Assembly: GCA_017407755.1 (NCBI GenBank)
Contig: JAFQVY010000010.1
Location: forward strand, 178,843-242,842
Source: Clostridia bacterium
GTDB taxonomy: Bacteria > Bacillota > Clostridia > Oscillospirales > Acutalibacteraceae
Direction: 5' to 3'
DNA: 64,000 bases
Shown: piece after piece, positions 60,186-64,000 of the stretch
Layout of the letters: each line of letters opens with the position of its first letter
Position numbering within the stretch: the first letter of the stretch is position 1
Notes under the pieces: model-generated
Databases searched by the model: none
What the model was told of the DNA's origin: nothing
What the model saw: only the letters and a program-made list of their open reading frames with translations
Translations under genes and position numbers: made by a program

Positions 60186-62174
60186 TCAGCTTAAGTCAAG
60201 GTTATCGATATAGTTTGCACCGTAGGTTACGATATAGTCTTTTCTGCCCTGTAAATCATCACCTAATAGTACATCGAACATCCTTGAAGTTTCCTCAGCC
60301 TCATCAGGCATAACTTTAATAAGACGCCTTGTAGAGGGATTCATTGTAGTAAGGTTCATCATATCTGCCTGATTTTCGCCAAGACCCTTACTACGTTGAA
60401 CAGTAAATTTGCTACTGCCTATTTCATTTATATATTTCTCTTTTTCAAACTCTGTATAAGCAAAATAAGTATTGTCTTTGGTTGTAATCTCATACAAAGG
60501 AGATTCTGCAATAAACACCTTTCCCTCGTTTATAAGGGTGGGAGTTAAGCGGTAGAACATAGTAAGGAGAAGTGTGCGAATCTGGAACCCATCAACATCG
60601 GCATCAGTACAGATAATAACCTTGTTCCACTTAAGGTTATTGATGTCAAAAGCAGCTAAATCCTTGTTGGATTTTGAAGTTACCTCTACCCCACAGCCTA
60701 ACACTTTAAGTAAATCTGTGATAATATCACTTTTGAAAATACGGGTATAGTCAGCTTTTAAGCAGTTGAGGATTTTGCCTCTGATAGGCATAACCGCTTG
60801 AAAATTCGGATCTCTTGCTTGTTTGCAGGAGCCTAAAGCCGAGTCACCCTCAACGATAAACAATTCACGCTCAGAAGCATCTTTTGAACGACAGTCTACA
60901 AATTTTGCCACACGATTGGTCATATCCATTGTTACTGTCAGCTTTTTCTTTAAGTTTTGCCTTGTTTTTTCTGCATTTTCACGGCTTCGCTTATTGATAA
61001 GCACCTGATTGCAGATTTTTTCAGCATCAAGAGGGTTTTCTATAAAGTAAATTTCAAGTTGATGACGTAAAAATTCAGTCATTGCATCTTGAATGCCCTT
61101 GTTGTTTATAGATTTCTTGGTCTGATTTTCGTAAGATGCTACACTTGAAAAAGAAGACGTAACCATTACAAGACAATCAAAAACATCTGCATAAAGAATT
61201 TTAGACTCATTTTTGTTATATTTTGAATTATTTTTAAGCCAACTGTCAATCTGATAAACAAAGGCGTTTCTCACAGCCTTGTCGGGTGAACCGCCATATT
61301 CAAGCCACGAAGAGTTGTGATAGTATTCGGTAAGAGCATGTTTGTTGGAAAAAGCAAAGGCAAAATTCATTTTGCACTTATATTCGGGCTTATCGTCTCT
61401 GTCTCTTGCCATTCTTTCGCTTTGCCAGAACTGAGGCATTGTGAGAGACTCTTCGCCTACTATCTCTTTTACGTGGTCGAGAATACCGTTGTCGTATTTG
61501 AATTCAGTAGTTTCAAATCTATTGGCACCAATCTGGTTTTTGAACACAAAGCGTATTCCTGCATTAACAATCGCCTGACGCTTCATAACATCAAGGAAAT
61601 AAGAAGGGGCAATGTCAATATCTGTAAAAACCTCAAGGTCAGGCTTCCATTTGATAATGGTACCGGTGTCTTTCTTGAGATACTCCTCTTTTTTCATTTT
61701 TCCGGATATTTTACCCTTTTTAAAGTTAAGGGTGTATCTGAAGCCGTCGCGGCGTATATCAGCAGTCATATATTCTGAAGCGTACTGTGTAGAGCAAAGG
61801 CCAAGACCGTTTGTACCAAGAGAATATTCGTAGCTACCGCCGTCATTGTTGTCATATTTACTGCCACCGTAAAGCTCACAAAACACGATTTCCCAGTTGT
61901 ACTTCTTCTCATTTACATTATAGTCAACCGGCAGACCTCTGCCGTGGTCTTCAACCTGAATGGAGTGGTCTTCAAATAAAGTAACAGTTATTTCTTTGCC
62001 GTATCCCTCACGAGCTTCGTCGATAGAATTGGTTAATATTTCAAATACAGAGTGCTGACAGCCCTCAATTGTATCTGAGCCAAATATAACCGCAGGTCTT
62101 TTTCGTACTCTGTCAGCACCTTTTAGGGTAGATATACTTTCGTTACCGTATTCGTTCTTAACGTCCTTTGCCAT
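60186..62174 (-). CDS. parE: Type II topoisomerase subunit B, ParE/GyrB-like
   Basis: 662 residues. GHKL ATPase domain (FEILTNSIDEAREGYG; VEDHGRGLPVD; YSLGTNGLGL), transducer, and TOPRIM domain (VEGDSALGSCKQARDP; CTDADVDG). Its sequence departs from housekeeping GyrB (for example NSIDEAREG and the GSDTIEG N-terminal motif), as in the second clostridial topoisomerase pair. It is followed by subunit A and preceded by uvrB with a one-base gap. Confidence 0.9.
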   Translation of the reverse strand: MAKDVKNEYGNESISTLKGADRVRKRPAVIFGSDTIEGCQHSVFEILTNSIDEAREGYGKEITVTLFEDHSIQVEDHGRGLPVDYNVNEKKYNWEIVFCELYGGSKYDNNDGGSYEYSLGTNGLGLCSTQYASEYMTADIRRDGFRYTLNFKKGKISGKMKKEEYLKKDTGTIIKWKPDLEVFTDIDIAPSYFLDVMKRQAIVNAGIRFVFKNQIGANRFETTEFKYDNGILDHVKEIVGEESLTMPQFWQSERMARDRDDKPEYKCKMNFAFAFSNKHALTEYYHNSSWLEYGGSPDKAVRNAFVYQIDSWLKNNSKYNKNESKILYADVFDCLVMVTSSFSSVASYENQTKKSINNKGIQDAMTEFLRHQLEIYFIENPLDAEKICNQVLINKRSRENAEKTRQNLKKKLTVTMDMTNRVAKFVDCRSKDASERELFIVEGDSALGSCKQARDPNFQAVMPIRGKILNCLKADYTRIFKSDIITDLLKVLGCGVEVTSKSNKDLAAFDINNLKWNKVIICTDADVDGFQIRTLLLTMFYRLTPTLINEGKVFIAESPLYEITTKDNTYFAYTEFEKEKYINEIGSSKFTVQRSKGLGENQADMMNLTTMNPSTRRLIKVMPDEAEETSRMFDVLLGDDLQGRKDYIVTYGANYIDNLDLS

Positions 62175-62175
62175 T

Positions 62176-64000
62176 TCACTTTCCGCCTTTAAGTTTATTT
62201 ATCTTATCTCTTAAAAAAGCCGCATGCTCAAATTCAAGCAACTTTGCCGCGGCGTGCATTTCCTTTGTGAGAGCCATAATAAGCTCTTGCTTTTGTGCTT
62301 TTGTAAGCTGTTTTTTGCCAAAATCTTCATCAGTTTTTGCTGAGATTTCAAGGATTTCTGAAACCTTTTTAACGATTGTTTTTGGAGTAATGCCGTGAGC
62401 TTCGTTATAAGCCTGCTGAATTTCTCTTCGGCGCTGTGTCTCAATTATGGCGTTCTTCATAGAATCTGTAACAGAATCTGCATACATAATTACTGTTCCC
62501 TTAGAATTTCTTGCGGCACGGCCCATAGTCTGAATAAGAGAACGCTCACTTCTTAAGAATCCTTCTTTGTCAGCATCTAATATAGCAACCAAAGAAACCT
62601 CTGGAATATCAAGGCCTTCACGAAGCAGATTGATTCCTACAAGAACGTCATATTCGCCAAGGCGCAAATCACGAACAATTTCCATACGCTCAACGGTATC
62701 AATATCGTGGTGCATATATCTGACCTTAATATCCATTTTAGTAAGATACTCAGTTAAATCCTCAGCCATTTTCTTTGTAAGGGTTGTAACTAACACTCTC
62801 TCGCCCTTTTCGGTACGTATATTTATTTCAGAAATAAGGTCATCCATTTGACCTTCAACAGGTCGAACAGAAACTTCGGGGTCTAAAAGGCCCGTAGGGC
62901 GAATAATCTGCTCAGCAACCTGTAGGCTTTTTTCAAGCTCGAAGTCACCGGGTGTTGCACTAACGAAGATTGCTTGATTTATATGCTTATAAAATTCGTC
63001 AAAATTCAGAGGTCTGTTATCAAAAGCAGAGGGTAATCTGAAACCATAGTTAACTAAGCTTTCTTTACGTGCTCTATCGCCTGCATACATACCGCGAACC
63101 TGTGGTAAAGTAACGTGAGACTCATCAACAAGAAGCAAGAAATCATCAGGAAAATAATCAAGCAAGGTTGTCGGTGTAGAACCTTTTGGTCTTCCTGAAA
63201 GTACGCGGGAATAATTTTCGATTCCTCTGCAAAAACCGATTTCCTGTAAAAGCTCAATATCATAACGGGTTCTTTGCTCAATTCGCTGAGCTTGAATAAG
63301 CTTTCCCTCATCGGTAAAATACTTTACTCTTTCCTCAAGCTCTTTTTCAAGCTCGGCAACACCTGCCGCAATTTTTTCAGCAGAAACAATATAATGAGAA
63401 GCAGGATACACCGCAACGTGCTTAACAAGACCTTTAAGCTCACCTGTCATGGGGTCGATTTCGCAAATACGGTCAACTTCATCGCCAAAAAATTCAACTC
63501 TGATTATTCTTTCGGAAGAATAAGCAGGAAAAATCTCTACAGTATCGCCGTTTACTCGAAACTTATTTCGGGTAAAGTTAATGTCGTTTCTTTCGTACTG
63601 AAGCTCAACAAGCTTTTTAAGAAGATTGTCTCTGCCATATTCCATTCCCGGTCTGAGGGAAATGACCATTTTTCTGTAGTCGATAGGGTCACCAAGAGTA
63701 TATATGCATGACACAGAGGCAACTATAATTACATCTCTACGCTCAGATAGTGCAAGGGTTGCACTATGCCTGAGCTTATCTATTTCATCATTTATTGAGG
63801 CGTCCTTGTCAATATAAGTGTCGGTGTTAGCAATGTAAGCCTCCGGCTGATAATAATCGTAGTAGGAAACAAAATACTCAACGGCGTTTTCAGGAAAGAA
63901 CTCTTTAAACTCTGTGCACAATTGTGCTGCAAGGGTTTTGTTATGTGCTAACACGAGAGTAGGCCTGTTTACTTGTGCGATGATATTTGCCATAGTAAAA
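62176..64000 (-). CDS. uvrB: Excinuclease ABC subunit B (5' end outside window)
   Basis: About 608 residues visible; the reading frame continues past the window edge (codons for Phe-Thr precede the first Met), and the Walker A region lies outside. Visible blocks: [21 protein letters not shown], the beta-hairpin region [13 protein letters not shown], helicase motifs [11 protein letters not shown] and GRAARN, and the C-terminal UVR domain (about the last 35 residues) that binds UvrC. It verifies DNA damage in nucleotide excision repair. Confidence 0.97.
   Translation of the reverse strand, partial: FTMANIIAQVNRPTLVLAHNKTLAAQLCTEFKEFFPENAVEYFVSYYDYYQPEAYIANTDTYIDKDASINDEIDKLRHSATLALSERRDVIIVASVSCIYTLGDPIDYRKMVISLRPGMEYGRDNLLKKLVELQYERNDINFTRNKFRVNGDTVEIFPAYSSERIIRVEFFGDEVDRICEIDPMTGELKGLVKHVAVYPASHYIVSAEKIAAGVAELEKELEERVKYFTDEGKLIQAQRIEQRTRYDIELLQEIGFCRGIENYSRVLSGRPKGSTPTTLLDYFPDDFLLLVDESHVTLPQVRGMYAGDRARKESLVNYGFRLPSAFDNRPLNFDEFYKHINQAIFVSATPGDFELEKSLQVAEQIIRPTGLLDPEVSVRPVEGQMDDLISEINIRTEKGERVLVTTLTKKMAEDLTEYLTKMDIKVRYMHHDIDTVERMEIVRDLRLGEYDVLVGINLLREGLDIPEVSLVAILDADKEGFLRSERSLIQTMGRAARNSKGTVIMYADSVTDSMKNAIIETQRRREIQQAYNEAHGITPKTIVKKVSEILEISAKTDEDFGKKQLTKAQKQELIMALTKEMHAAAKLLEFEHAAFLRDKINKLKGGK

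Noticed and set aside
1-64000. CRISPR array or insertion sequence
   Set aside because: No regularly spaced repeats, cas genes, transposases or flanking target duplications were seen.

Overview
The window is chromosomal DNA from a low-GC, endospore-forming member of the Clostridia. Spore formation is shown by spo0A, spoIVB, pro-sigma-K, cwlJ-gerQ, a CwlD-type amidase and a BofA-like protein. Two secreted proteins end in type I dockerins, one of them a CotH-fold protein with a starch-binding-like module. That points to the Oscillospiraceae/Ruminococcus group, whose gut members build cellulosome- or amylosome-like complexes. The genus is an inference. Nearly all of the window is ordinary chromosome; there is no prophage, insertion sequence or CRISPR array.

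Layout, left part. 1-1834: rnhB (5' end outside the window), yraN, M19 dipeptidase. 1896-4091: thrC and a phosphoesterase behind a near-consensus promoter. 4130-11672: the proteostasis string tig-clpP-clpX-lon-engB, closed by lysA. 11688-19081: the accessory region. A predicted lipoprotein/7TM/LuxR membrane regulator is divergent from a cluster of three lipoproteins, a DUF6935 protein and a DUF4428 zinc-ribbon protein; a secreted dockerin protein follows. 19178-22638: sensor kinase/response regulator, Xer recombinase and a small Cro/XRE protein. 22682-25464: DUF6873 protein, radA and a CwlD-like amidase. 25599-27696: feoA-feoB. 27668-30220: sigK, prfC and tRNA-Ser(CGA). 30335-31299: cwlJ-gerQ.

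Layout, right part. 31296-35545: hemW and a four-gene membrane/regulator group. 35665-38190: CotH-dockerin protein. 38322-39447: a yybP-ykoY (manganese) riboswitch with its own terminator ahead of a CaCA antiporter. 39477-41899: an orphan solute-binding lipoprotein, a small protein and a YtqA-like radical SAM protein. 41918-45639: murD, a GNAT-like protein, a methionine gamma-lyase-family protein and an XRE regulator. 45915-48750: pncB, and marR-degV with a palindrome over the promoter. 48786-50483: RNase P RNA, transcribed from inside the end of cca. 50603-52516: spoIVB-spo0A. 52614-55019: copper ATPase carrying a second, C-terminal HMA domain with its own ribosome-binding site. 55061-57422: SPFH/NfeD pair, DUF4364 protein, BofA-like protein. 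57507-64000: secG, topoisomerase subunits A and B, and uvrB (5' end outside the window).

The best candidate for something undescribed is the 11688-16810 locus. It combines an unusual one-component membrane regulator, repeated operator-like sites that reach the -35 region of the divergent promoter, a three-hairpin leader, and a run of lipoproteins of unknown function. Other regulatory curiosities are a sigK ribosome-binding site buried in the upstream gene's terminator hairpin, an internal start in copA that could yield a free copper chaperone, and inverted repeats placed on the marR and spo0A promoters.
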